From the NCBI RefSeq assembly GCF_003130585.1, contig NZ_QFKX01000001.1, forward strand, positions 496,001 to 560,000: a DNA stretch of 64,000 nucleotides, written 5' to 3'. Origin of the DNA: Brachybacterium endophyticum (GTDB lineage: Bacteria; Actinomycetota; Actinomycetes; Actinomycetales; Dermabacteraceae). The translations under genes and the position numbers were made by a program. Shown in pieces: positions 35,921 through 44,515 of this stretch. The notes beneath the pieces were generated by a model. That model saw only the letters and a program-made list of their open reading frames with translations. It was not told the origin of the DNA and did no database searches. Within the stretch, counting starts at the first letter, position 1. Each line of letters starts with the position of its first letter.

Positions 35921-37060
35921 TCAGCCCTGCTGGCCGGGGTGCGCCCACGGCGGCTGCTGGCCGCCCTGGCCACCCTGACCCTGCGCCTGGTTGCGGGCGC
36001 GCTGGGCGCCGCGCTCGGCGTCCGCCTCCGCCTCCTGCGCCCGCTGGGCGGCGGCGCGACGGGCGGCCTCGGCCTGCTGGCGACGGCTCTGTTCGGCCTC
36101 GGCGTTGACGGCGACGTCGCCGGAGTCGGCGGACTCCTGCGCTGCCTGCGCCTCGAGCATCGCGGTGCGGATCTCCTCGCCCATCGAGCCGACGGTGCCG
36201 GGGTTCGAGGGCAGGAACAGCACGTTGGACTTCCCGTTGCGGGCGACGTCCTGCATGGTGTCGAAGTACTGCGTCATCAGCAGCAGCTGCTCGGCGCTGG
36301 ACTCGATGCCCACCTTGCGCAGCATCTCGTACTGCTCGGCGATGCCCATCGCGATCGCCTTGCGCTGGGCGGCGACGCCCTCACCCTGCAGGCGCTTGGA
36401 CTCGGCCTCCGCCTCGGCCTGGGTGACGCGCTTGATCTTGTCGGCCTCGGCCAGCGACTGCGCGGCCACGCGGTCGCGCTGGGCGGCGTTGATCGAGTTC
36501 ATCGAGTCGCGCACCCGCTGGTCCGGCGAGATGTCCTGGACCAGGGTGTTGACGATGTTGAAGCCGAACTCGCGCATGCGCTCGCTCAGCGTGTTCTCCA
36601 CGCTGCGGGCGATGTCGTCCTTGGACTCGAAGGCCTGGTCCAGGTTCAGACCCGACAGGGCCGAGCGGACCGTGTCGAAGACGTACGAGCGGATCTGGTT
36701 CTCAGGGTTCGACAGCCGGTAGTAGGCGTCGACGACCTGGTCCTCCTTGATCACGTACTGCACGGCGACCGGGACGGTCACGAACACGTTGTCCTTGGTC
36801 TTGGACTCGATGTTGACCTCGAGCTGCTGGATGCGCAGCGAGATCGGACGCGTGGTGCTGTCCACGAACGGTGCCTTGACGTTCAGACCGGGCGTGGCGA
36901 CCCGCTTGAACTTGCCGAAGCGTTCGACGATGACGTTCTCCTGCGTGTGCACCGTGAACATGATGCTCGTGCGCAGGCCCCCGAACAGCAGCGCAGCCAG
37001 GACGGCCAGGACGACCACCAGGACGACGATCACGATCAGGACGGCGACGACCCCCTCCAT
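35921..37060 (-). CDS. SPFH/Band 7 membrane protein (stomatin/HflK-like)
   Basis: The 379-residue protein has one N-terminal membrane helix (VVAVLIVIVVLVVVLAVLAA), a short link, then the SPFH domain: TVHTQENVIVERFGKFKRVATPGLN, RIQQLEVNIESKTKDNVFV and the YVIKEDQVVDAYYRLSNPENQIRSY stretch. A coiled-coil segment rich in Ala/Glu/Arg follows, and a Gln/Gly/Pro-rich tail (QGQGGQGGQQPPW). Such proteins form ring-like oligomers that organise membrane microdomains and stabilise membrane proteases. No NfeD-type partner gene adjoins it. A GAGGGGAT Shine-Dalgarno site precedes the ATG. Confidence 0.9.
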   Translation of the reverse strand: MEGVVAVLIVIVVLVVVLAVLAALLFGGLRTSIMFTVHTQENVIVERFGKFKRVATPGLNVKAPFVDSTTRPISLRIQQLEVNIESKTKDNVFVTVPVAVQYVIKEDQVVDAYYRLSNPENQIRSYVFDTVRSALSGLNLDQAFESKDDIARSVENTLSERMREFGFNIVNTLVQDISPDQRVRDSMNSINAAQRDRVAAQSLAEADKIKRVTQAEAEAESKRLQGEGVAAQRKAIAMGIAEQYEMLRKVGIESSAEQLLLMTQYFDTMQDVARNGKSNVLFLPSNPGTVGSMGEEIRTAMLEAQAAQESADSGDVAVNAEAEQSRRQQAEAARRAAAQRAQEAEADAERGAQRARNQAQGQGGQGGQQPPWAHPGQQG

Positions 37061-37128
37061 TGGGATCCCCTCTCGATAGTGTGCGTGCACCCCGCGCGGA
37101 CGCACGGGGTGGGACGTCGATCACGCTA

Positions 37129-37665
37129 TCAGCGGGACCGGTCCTCCCGCCCTGCGAGCTCCTGCTCGATGCGGCGCGCGATGCGTGTGGGCGGCACCGG
37201 CGGCGCGTAGCGGCGCAGCACCTGTCCCGACGGGGAGACCAGGAACTTGGTGAAGTTCCAGCTGATGCGCCCGCCGATGAGTCCGCCCTTCTGCGTCTGC
37301 AGCCAGGACCACAGCGGGTCCGCCTCGGCCCCGTTCACCATCACCTTGGAGAACAGGGGGAAGGAGGCCTCGAAGCGGTCGGTGCACAGCTCCTCGATCT
37401 GCTCGTCCTCCTCGGGCTCCTGGTGGAACTGGTCCGAGGGGAAGCCCAGCACGCTGAAGCCGCGGTGGTGGAAGCGGCGGTGGAGCTGCTCGAGGTCCTT
37501 CAGCTGCGGGGTGAACAGGCAGCGCGAGGCGGTGTTGACCACGAGCAGCAGCTGGCCGTCGTACGCGGCGAGGGACTGCTGCTCGCCGCCGATGGTGGTC
37601 GCGGTGAAGTCGTGCAGGGAGGTGGCCCTCGGTGCGGAGGCGCGCAGGTCGTGGTCGGTGGCCAT
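37129..37665 (-). CDS. glutathione peroxidase family protein (Cys type)
   Basis: The 178-residue protein has a thioredoxin fold with NTASRCLFTPQLKDLEQLH near residue 45, where Cys takes the place of selenocysteine, then GFPSDQFHQEPE (catalytic Gln region) and ISWNFTKFLVSPSGQVLRRY near 140 (catalytic Trp/Asn). It reduces hydrogen peroxide and lipid hydroperoxides, in actinobacteria probably with thioredoxin or mycothiol systems rather than glutathione. A GAAGGAGG Shine-Dalgarno site fixes the ATG. The 200-bp gap upstream shows nothing else. Confidence 0.92.
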   Translation of the reverse strand: MATDHDLRASAPRATSLHDFTATTIGGEQQSLAAYDGQLLLVVNTASRCLFTPQLKDLEQLHRRFHHRGFSVLGFPSDQFHQEPEEDEQIEELCTDRFEASFPLFSKVMVNGAEADPLWSWLQTQKGGLIGGRISWNFTKFLVSPSGQVLRRYAPPVPPTRIARRIEQELAGREDRSR

Positions 37666-37865
37666 GGGTCCTCCTTCGTCGAGGGGCGCGAATGTGCGCG
37701 CGGCGCGGGCGTGGCGGCGCGGACGGCAGATGATGGGGTGCGGAGAGCTACGCCATCGTAACGTGAGCTGCTCCACAGAACCTGGATGTCGACGATCGCC
37801 GGCGCCGGGAGCCTCGCCGGTCCGGTCCGCCGGACGGTGTCGAGTCCGTCGCCCCCTGCGGACCC

Positions 37866-38777
37866 TCAGGCCAGGAAGGCGTCGACCTCGGCACGGGTGG
37901 GCGCGGTGGCGGGGCCCCGCCGGGTCACGGCGATCGCGGCGGCGGCGCTCGCCCGGGTCGCGGCGGTCTCCCAGTCCGCGTCGAGCGCGCGCTCCGCGAG
38001 CAGCACCCCGGTGTGGGTGTCGCCGGCGCCGTTGGTGTCCACCGGGGTCTGTGCGAAACCGGGGATCGCGGTCGCGCGGCCGTGGTGGAAGACGGTGCAG
38101 CCGCGCTCGCCGTCGCGCACGACCACCACACCGCCCGGACGGATCCGGCGGTGGATCGCCTCGGGGGTGTCCTCGAGGGCGTCGCGGTCGGCGAGCGCGA
38201 GCGCCTCGGCCGCGTTCGAGGTCCACACCGTGACGTGGGCGAGCACCCGCTCGCGCAGGTCCTGGGGGAAGGTCGCGAAGGGATCGCCCGGATCCAGGAC
38301 CACCTCCACGCCGTCCGGCAGGCGGTCCAGGAACTCCAGCAGCGGGTCACGGGTCGGCTCGAAGAAGCTGTATCCGGAGATGCACAGCAGGTCCCCGGGC
38401 TCGGGGGTCAGGCGCGCGAGGGAGTCGGCGGTGATCCGGCGCTCGGCGCCGTAGCCGGTGATGAAGGTGCGCTCTGCGCCGGGCTCGACCAGCACGATGC
38501 ACTCGGCGGTGTCCTCGTCCTCTATCGGCCCGTTGGCGAGCTCGATCCCGTCGACCGCGAGGGCGCGGCGCACCAGGTCCCCGTTGGGGCCGGTGCCGTG
38601 GGCCCCTCCGTGCACTGCCCGGGCGCCCGCGCGGGCCGCCGCGACCAGGATGTTCACCGCACCGCCGGCGTACTGCCGGGCGCCCTCGGCGTTCACGTTC
38701 CCGCCCCGGGCGGGCAGCGTGGGCACGGCGACGACCAGGTCCACGAGGGCCTGGGCGGTGTGCAGCACGCGGGGCAT
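37866..38777 (-). CDS. PfkB-family carbohydrate kinase (ribokinase-like)
   Basis: The 303-residue protein has the PfkB N-terminal signature GGNVNAEGARQYAGGAVNILVAAARAGA around residues 25-52 and the C-terminal DTNGAGDTHTGVLLAERAL near 245, with the catalytic Asp in GAGD. It phosphorylates a sugar or nucleoside; GPIEDEDTAECIVLVEPGAERTFI is like ribokinase subfamily members. It stands alone 47 bp downstream of a membrane-protein gene. A role in ribose, or in phosphorylating ketopentoses made elsewhere, is possible but unsupported by context. Confidence 0.85.
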   Translation of the reverse strand: MPRVLHTAQALVDLVVAVPTLPARGGNVNAEGARQYAGGAVNILVAAARAGARAVHGGAHGTGPNGDLVRRALAVDGIELANGPIEDEDTAECIVLVEPGAERTFITGYGAERRITADSLARLTPEPGDLLCISGYSFFEPTRDPLLEFLDRLPDGVEVVLDPGDPFATFPQDLRERVLAHVTVWTSNAAEALALADRDALEDTPEAIHRRIRPGGVVVVRDGERGCTVFHHGRATAIPGFAQTPVDTNGAGDTHTGVLLAERALDADWETAATRASAAAAIAVTRRGPATAPTRAEVDAFLA

Positions 38778-38824
38778 GGGCGGCTCCTGGCAGGTGGGCG
38801 GCGTGCGGAGGATCTGGCGGCAGT

Positions 38825-39394
38825 CTAGGGGCGCAGGGGGTCCGGCCCCGCCGGCGCGAGGTCCCACGCGAACCCGATCATCAGCAGGCGCCCCATCAGC
38901 GGCATCAGGTAGGCCAGCGCCCCCAGTCCCAGCAGGGCCGCCTCGATCGCCTCGGTCCGCCCCGGCATCACCCCGGCCGGGACGAAGGACAGCACGCCCA
39001 GCACAGGGGTCGTGAGCACGCCGGTGGCGGCGGCGAGGGAGAGCAGCAGGGCGACGGCCCCGCGCACGCGCCGTCGGAGCAGTTCGCAGGTGCGCACCAG
39101 CATCAGGATGTCCAGCACCAGCGCGGCGATCGCGAGCACCGCGGCGATGGCGAGCGCCACCAGGTTCGAGCCGATGTAGCCCAGGACCACGCCGAGTCCG
39201 TCCAGCTCGTTGCCGGTGGACGGTCCGGCGAGATCCCCGCCCCAGGTCGCGAAGACGACGGTGGTGACGGCCGGGACGGCCAGGGTCAGGATCAGCGCGG
39301 TCCCCACCAGGGAGCTCGCGAGCGCGAGCGAGTGCGCGCCGCGGATCGATCGCTCGATCGCAGCGCGCACGACCTCCGGAGGAGCGCTGAGCAT
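38825..39394 (-). CDS. hypothetical four-helix membrane protein
   Basis: The 189-residue protein was not recognised. It has four likely membrane segments: about residues 25-50 (LALASSLVGTALILTLAVPAV), 70-95, 110-135 and 150-172. A small acidic loop follows the first helix. A TAGGTT hexamer ends six bases before the ATG and there is no Shine-Dalgarno site, suggesting a leaderless transcript. It is divergent from the penicillin-binding-protein gene 90 bp away. Confidence 0.75.
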   Translation of the reverse strand: MLSAPPEVVRAAIERSIRGAHSLALASSLVGTALILTLAVPAVTTVVFATWGGDLAGPSTGNELDGLGVVLGYIGSNLVALAIAAVLAIAALVLDILMLVRTCELLRRRVRGAVALLLSLAAATGVLTTPVLGVLSFVPAGVMPGRTEAIEAALLGLGALAYLMPLMGRLLMIGFAWDLAPAGPDPLRP

Positions 39395-39483
39395 CCGGCC
39401 AACCTATCGAGAGCGCGCTGCGGTGTCGTGCCGCGCCGGTCACCTGTGGACGGATCCCAGCGATGTGCAGGACGATGTGGTCC

Positions 39484-41454
39484 ATGTCGCCCACTGCTTC
39501 CTCCACCGGTGCCGCCACCTCCGATTCCCACCGTCGCCGCGGGCCCTGGATCGTCGGGATCGCCGCCGTCGTGGTGCTCGCACTCATCGCGGCGTTCTTC
39601 GTGTGGCGCGCCCGTGCCGATGACGGCTCCGACGAGGCGAAGGCGCTCGCCTCCGCGCTCGCGAGCGGGGACTTCGAGGGCGTCTCCCTCGACGGCACCA
39701 CCGCGAAGAAGGCGGCGAAGCAGCGCGAGAAGGTGCTCGGCAATCTCTCCGACTCCTCCGCGAAGGACCCCTCGGTCGAGGTCGACAAGGTCGTCAAGGG
39801 CGAGAACGGCACCCGGCAGGCGACCTTCGACTGGAGCTGGGACCTCCCGCGCAAGGGAGGCAGCTGGGAGTACACCACCACCGCCACGCTGAAGCCGGGC
39901 GACGACGGCTGGTCCGCCGAGCTCGCTCCCGACGTCTTCGCCCCCGATCTCACGGCCGACGAGCACCTCGACGTGCGCGCGGTCGTCGGTCAGATGGGGT
40001 CGATCACCGACCGCGAGGGGAAGGACCTCTACGGCCCCCGTGACGTGCGCATCCTCGGCATCGACAAGACCCAGGTCGACGCCTCGGACCAGGAATCGGC
40101 CGCCCGGAAGCTCGCCGGCCTGCTCGGGACCGACGCCGACGCCTACGCCGCCAAGGTCAAGAGCGCGGGCGACAAGGACTTCGTGCAGGCGCTGACGATC
40201 CGCGAGACCGCGAAGGACGACTACCCGCTCTCCCAGGCCGCCGACGTGCCCGGCTTCCACGAGCAGAAGGACAGCCAGCCGCTCGCCCTCACCCGCGACT
40301 TCGCACCAGGGGTGCTCGGCTCACTGCGGGAGGCCACCGAGGAGGACGTCGAGAAGTCCGACGGCACGGTCGTCGCCGGGGACATGGTCGGGGACAGCGG
40401 CGTCGCCGCCGCCGAGCGCGACACCCTGGTCGGCACGCCGGGCATGCAGGTCGCCGCCGTGAACCAGAAGACCGGCAAGGACCGCACGCTCAAGAGCACG
40501 GATCCGAGCGACGGCACGGACGTCACCACCACGCTGGACACCGACCTGCAGGACGAGGCCACGAAGGTCATCGCCGACCAGGACTCGGCGAGCGCCGTCG
40601 TCGTCATGAAGCCCTCGACCGGCGACGTGCTCGCCTCCGCGCTCGGCCCCAGCGGCCAGTCCTACCCCGTCGGCATGGTGGGGCAGTACGCACCCGGTTC
40701 GACCTTCAAGGCCGTCACCGCGCTCTCGCTGCTGCGTGCGGGCGACACCCCGGACACCACGCTCGAGTGCCCCGGGACGGCGAACGTCGAGGGGCGCAGC
40801 TTCAAGAACGCCGACTCGATGGACAAGAGCCTGTTCGGGACGATGAGCTTCTCCGACGCGATCGCCCATTCCTGCAACACGGCGATGCTCCTGCAGTACG
40901 ACAAGGTCTCCCAGGGAGAGCTCGCCGACGCCGCCACCACGCTCGGCGTCGGCCAGGACGCCCCGAAGGGCCTGGAGGGCGCGTTCATGGGGTCGGTCGA
41001 CCCGAAGGACTCCGGCGTCGAGCACGCGAGCGACATGATGGGCCAGGGCCGGGTGCTCGCCTCCCCGCTGAGCATGGCGACCGTGCTCTCGAGCATCCAG
41101 AACGGCTCCACGGTCGCCCCGCGCGTCATCGCCGACGAGAAGGCGAAGGCCCCCGAGGTCGAGCATCCGCTGACGAAGGACGAGGCCACGCAGATGCAGG
41201 GCCTCCTGCACGGCACCGTCACCCGCGGGACCCTCAAGAGCCAGTTCGGCGACGTCGGCGGCAAGCAGATCATCGGCAAGACCGGCACCGCCGAGTGGAC
41301 GAACGAGGACGGCGATCCGTCGCTGCACTCGTGGGTCATCGTGGCCCAGGGCGACGTGGTCGTGGCCGCCTTCGTCGAGGACGGCGGCTACGGCGCCACC
41401 ACGGCCGGACCGATCGCCAAGGAGGTCCTGAAGGCCGCGCAGAAGGAGGAGTGA
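39484..41454 (+). CDS. class B penicillin-binding protein with MecA-type N-terminal domain
   Basis: The roughly 656-residue protein has a short cytoplasmic N-terminus, one membrane helix (GPWIVGIAAVVVLALIAAFFVW), an NTF2-like MecA_N domain (DEAKALASALASGDFEGVSLDG onward), a dimerisation region and a transpeptidase domain. The active-site motifs are GSTFK near residue 405 (nucleophile Ser), HSCN near 463 and KTGTAEW near 600. It cross-links peptidoglycan. The same layout in staphylococcal PBP2a confers beta-lactam resistance, but here it is probably an ordinary housekeeping enzyme. In-frame ATGs also occur at 39463 and 39475; 39484 has an AGGA sequence 11 bases upstream. Confidence 0.88.
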   Translation: MSPTASSTGAATSDSHRRRGPWIVGIAAVVVLALIAAFFVWRARADDGSDEAKALASALASGDFEGVSLDGTTAKKAAKQREKVLGNLSDSSAKDPSVEVDKVVKGENGTRQATFDWSWDLPRKGGSWEYTTTATLKPGDDGWSAELAPDVFAPDLTADEHLDVRAVVGQMGSITDREGKDLYGPRDVRILGIDKTQVDASDQESAARKLAGLLGTDADAYAAKVKSAGDKDFVQALTIRETAKDDYPLSQAADVPGFHEQKDSQPLALTRDFAPGVLGSLREATEEDVEKSDGTVVAGDMVGDSGVAAAERDTLVGTPGMQVAAVNQKTGKDRTLKSTDPSDGTDVTTTLDTDLQDEATKVIADQDSASAVVVMKPSTGDVLASALGPSGQSYPVGMVGQYAPGSTFKAVTALSLLRAGDTPDTTLECPGTANVEGRSFKNADSMDKSLFGTMSFSDAIAHSCNTAMLLQYDKVSQGELADAATTLGVGQDAPKGLEGAFMGSVDPKDSGVEHASDMMGQGRVLASPLSMATVLSSIQNGSTVAPRVIADEKAKAPEVEHPLTKDEATQMQGLLHGTVTRGTLKSQFGDVGGKQIIGKTGTAEWTNEDGDPSLHSWVIVAQGDVVVAAFVEDGGYGATTAGPIAKEVLKAAQKEE

Positions 41455-41508
41455 GGCGCCGCCTCGCATCCACCCTCCTGCACGGCTCCAGCTCCCGGGC
41501 CTCGCACC

Positions 41509-42410
41509 TCAGCCGAGGTCGGCGACCACCGCCGCGAGGTTGTCGGGCGCGCCGGCCTGCCGAGTGCTCTCGGCCAGAGCCGCGACCAGATCCTCGGGAT
41601 CTCCGCCGGCGAGCACCAGACCAGCTCGCCGAGGCGTTCCTGGTCGAGCACCGCATGGACGCCGTCGGTCAGCAGCACCAGACGGTCGCCGGGGGCAAGC
41701 GCACGGACGAGCAGGTCCGGCTCCGTGGGCACCCCCTCGGCGAGCGCACGGTTCAGCACGGCGCGCCGAGGATCGGCCGCCGCCTCCTCGGGCGTCAGCC
41801 GCCCCGCGGCGACCAGGGAGGACACGTGCGTGTGGTCGCGGGTCAGGGGGTCGATCCGCCCCTCGCGCACCAGCAGCACGCGGCCGTCGCCCACGTGGCC
41901 GGTCACCAGGCGGTCCCCGTCGAGGACCGCAGCGGTCAGGGCGGCGCCGGAGGCTCCGTCGGGCGGTAGCAGAGCGGGCAGGGCGGCCCAGGCCGACCCG
42001 AGCGCGGACAGCACGTCCTCACCGGGATCGGCGAGGGCCGTGGCGAGGGACTCCGCGAGAGCACCGAGGAGGCGGGAAGCGAGATCGTCGTCGCTGCCGA
42101 AGCCGTCGGCGATCCCGAGCAGCAGACGCCCCTCGGGGAGGTCGACGATCCGCACGGCATCCTGCTGGGAGGGGCGCACGAGCCCGGTCTCCAGGATGCT
42201 CGCGACATGAGCGTGGTCGGTCCGGGTGGTGGTCGTGGGGATGGTGGTGGGCATGGGGCTCTCCTTCGCCGTCTGCTCGTGGAGGTCCGCCAGCAGCGCG
42301 GCCACGTCGGCGCCGCGGGTGCGGGCGTCGGCCTGCTCCTGCAGCCACCAGGAGCGCAGCTCCTGGGCGGCGGCCTCGGACGGCAGGTCACACGGCGCGG
42401 ACCTGTGCAA
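41509..42410 (-). pseudogene. PP2C-family phosphatase (MerR-linked), 3' end frameshifted
   Basis: The protein has PP2C landmarks: SQQDAVRIVDLPEGRLLLGIADGFG (metal-binding Asp), TGHVGDGRVLLV, RDHTHVSSLVAAGRL and LVLLTDGVHAVLDQERLGELV. At about 41613-41618 the frame changes. The expected end LAGGDPEDLVAAL...QAGAPDNLAAVVADLG, with the APDN metal-binding motif, is read only after a -1 shift and stops at 41509. In the uninterrupted frame the protein instead runs with unrelated sequence to 41388. The first 50 residues (DLPSEAAAQELRSWWLQEQ) look like the dimerisation helix of a MerR protein. A good AAGGAG site before an internal ATG (MPTTIP) may allow separate translation of the phosphatase part. 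Confidence 0.6.
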
Positions 42411-42636
42411 GGCCCATGCCGATGCCGCGGAGACGGGCGATCAGCCGAGCCCTGTGCACCTGGTCCGCCGCATACCGCCGGTACCCGGTGAAGGGGTCGA
42501 CCGATCTCGCAGGGAGCAGATCGGAGGCGTCGTAGAGGCGCAGCGCCTTCGCGCTCAGCCCGCTGCGGCGGGCGAGCTCGCCGATGGTGAGGTCATCGTG
42601 GCCCTGCTCGTCCGTCGCCCTGTCCTGGCGTCCCAT
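42388..42636 (-). pseudogene. MerR-family regulator, N-terminal part cut by a frameshift
   Basis: The 82-residue frame carries a complete MerR DNA-binding domain: LTIGELARRSGLSAKALRLYD, then GYRRYAADQVHRARLIARLRGIGMGLAQVRAV. It ends at a TGA (42390-42388). In another frame, without any gap, the sequence continues CDLPSEAAAQELRSWW, the usual next segment of a MerR protein, joined to the PP2C domain. A 1-bp gain or 2-bp loss at the junction explains this. The intact gene was probably a MerR-PP2C fusion, or two coupled genes. A programmed shift is possible but no slippery site is seen. Confidence 0.6.
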
Positions 42637-42748
42637 CCCGGCTCCTTCGTCGCCACGGGTGACCGGCTGCTGCCGGATCTCCGGTGCGGGGATCTCCCGC
42701 TGCCCGGAAGCCTGGAGCCTGCCCTGAGGGGAGGGTCAACAGGCCTGC

Positions 42749-43555
42749 TCAGGCGCCCCCGCCGCGACGCATCATCGCGCCGACGGCCCCCGCGACCACC
42801 CGGGTGGGCAGCAGGCGCTTGGTCGTCTGCGCCATCGCGGTGTTGGCCACGCCGGGCACCACGTAGGGCGGGGGAGTGCGCCGCGCGAGGGCCTTCATCG
42901 CGGCCTCGACGACGTCGGAGGGCTCCATGCGCGGCAGGCCGGCTCCCGCGCTCTCCCCGGCGACCTCGAAGAACTCCGTCTTCGCGGGCCCCGGGCACAG
43001 CGCGAGCACCCGCAGACCGGCGGCGCGGTTCTCCTCCCACAGGGCCTGGCTGAGGTTCAGCACGTAGGCCTTGGTGGCTCCGTAGACGGCGAGGCCGGGG
43101 TTGGGCTGGAAGGCGGCGAGGCTGGCCACGTTCACCAGGATCCCGCGGCCGCTGGCCCGCAGCTGCGGCAGGAAGGTGGTGGTCAGGTCGGTGAGGGTGT
43201 CGACGTTCAGGCGCACCATCTCGGCGATGGTTTCCGCATCGACCTGGTGCAGGGCCCCGGAGTGTCCGAATCCCGCGTTGTTGATCAGGCCGGTCAGGGT
43301 GATGCCGCGCTCGTCGAGGTCGCGCTTGAGCTGGGCGCCCGGCTGCTCGCCGGTGAGGTCCATGCCGATCGTGGTGACGGTGACGCCGTGCGCGGCACCC
43401 ACCTGGGCGGCGACCTCGGTGAGGCGGTCGGCGCGGCGGGCCACCAGCACGAGGTCGGCGCCGAGCGCGGCCAGACGGTGGGCGAACTCGACGCCGAGGC
43501 CGGAGCTCGCCCCGGTCACCAGCACGGTCGCGTCGGTCAGGTCGAGGGGTCGCAT
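42749..43555 (-). CDS. short-chain dehydrogenase/reductase (DltE/YqjQ-like)
   Basis: The 268-residue protein has the cofactor motif VLVTGASSGLGVEFA near residue 11, ARRADRL (NADP-preferring Arg pair), NNAGFGHSG near 91, NVASLAAFQPNPGLAVYGATKAY with catalytic Ser and YGATK, and CPGPAKTEFF. A C-terminal amphipathic segment (TKRLLPTRVVAGAVGAMM) suggests membrane association, as in many actinobacterial SDRs of this group. A GGAAGGA Shine-Dalgarno site precedes the ATG. The substrate is unknown. Confidence 0.88.
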   Translation of the reverse strand: MRPLDLTDATVLVTGASSGLGVEFAHRLAALGADLVLVARRADRLTEVAAQVGAAHGVTVTTIGMDLTGEQPGAQLKRDLDERGITLTGLINNAGFGHSGALHQVDAETIAEMVRLNVDTLTDLTTTFLPQLRASGRGILVNVASLAAFQPNPGLAVYGATKAYVLNLSQALWEENRAAGLRVLALCPGPAKTEFFEVAGESAGAGLPRMEPSDVVEAAMKALARRTPPPYVVPGVANTAMAQTTKRLLPTRVVAGAVGAMMRRGGGA

Positions 43556-43606
43556 GAGGGTCCTTCCGGACGGGGATGACGAGAGGTCGAGGAGGAGATC
43601 GAGGGG

Positions 43607-44428
43607 TCAGTACAGATCGAGGCGGTCCAGGGCGAGGGCGAAGCCGTTCCCGCCCGGACCGGGGACGACGAGGTCGGCGTGCTCGAGCAGGGCCGGTGCG
43701 CCGCCCTCGATGGCGACGGCCGTGCCGGCGGCCTCGAGCATGCCCAGGTCGTTCATGCCATCGCCGATCGCGATCGTCTCGGCCACGTCGATGCCGAGGT
43801 GGGCGGCGGCCAGGCGCAGCCCGTCGGCCTTGTCGACGTCGCGCAGCTGCAGCTCTCCGGCATGGGTGTCGTCCGCCGCGATCGAATTGGGCAGCGGGCG
43901 CAGGGAAGGGTCGATCTGCTCGACGAGGGTCTCCATCGGGACCGGGCTGCCCCACACCGAGATCTTCGCGAAGGTGGGGCCGATCAGGCTCTCGGGGGTG
44001 CGCAGCGCGGAGAGGACCTCCGCGGCGTTCTGCGGCGCGCGGCCGTGGTCCGAGAGTCTCGCGCGCATCATCTCGGCGGTCTTCGGCGTCGTGTAGAGCG
44101 CGTCGCGGGCCTCGAGCGCGAAGCCGACGCCGTACCCGTCGAGCACCTCGACGCAGCGACGGGCGATGGCAGGAGGCATCGTGTGGTCGCACAGGCGCTC
44201 GCCGTCGATGTCCACGACCGCGCCGGCCCCGGAGATGACGCCGTCGAACAGGCCCTGCACCTCCCGGGTGAGCATGCACAGGGCACGGCCGGTGGACAGC
44301 ATCACCACGTGCCCGGCGGCGCGGGCCTTCTCGATCGCCTCCCGGTGAGCCCGCGGCACGTCCCCGCGGTCGGCGAGGGTGCCGTCGAAGTCCGTCAGGA
44401 CGATCCGTCGGGACACGGGCGTGGGCAT
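43607..44428 (-). CDS. HAD-family Cof-type phosphatase
   Basis: The 273-residue protein has HAD motif I VLTDFDGTLAD near residue 12 (nucleophile Asp), motif II MLSTGRAL, a C2-type cap, Lys in VDKADGLRLAAAHLGI (motif III) and IAIGDGMNDLGMLEAAG (motif IV). Cof-type phosphatases dephosphorylate sugar phosphates or flavin nucleotides. The ATG opening MPTPVSR has a GGGGGA site; the open frame extends further upstream without one. It follows 52 bp upstream of the SDR and may share a transcript with it. Confidence 0.88.
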   Translation of the reverse strand: MPTPVSRRIVLTDFDGTLADRGDVPRAHREAIEKARAAGHVVMLSTGRALCMLTREVQGLFDGVISGAGAVVDIDGERLCDHTMPPAIARRCVEVLDGYGVGFALEARDALYTTPKTAEMMRARLSDHGRAPQNAAEVLSALRTPESLIGPTFAKISVWGSPVPMETLVEQIDPSLRPLPNSIAADDTHAGELQLRDVDKADGLRLAAAHLGIDVAETIAIGDGMNDLGMLEAAGTAVAIEGGAPALLEHADLVVPGPGGNGFALALDRLDLY

Positions 44429-44515
44429 GGGTGGGGTCCCCCAGGGGTCGAGGTGGAGCGGGTGGGCTGCTGTGAACCGTAGCAAGGCGCGTGCATGCGC
44501 CGGGACGCGGCGGCC

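Noticed and set aside
39484..41454. Penicillin-binding protein as an acquired methicillin-resistance determinant
   Set aside because: The MecA-type layout is common in chromosomal PBPs of Gram-positive bacteria, and no regulator, cassette or mobility gene adjoins it.
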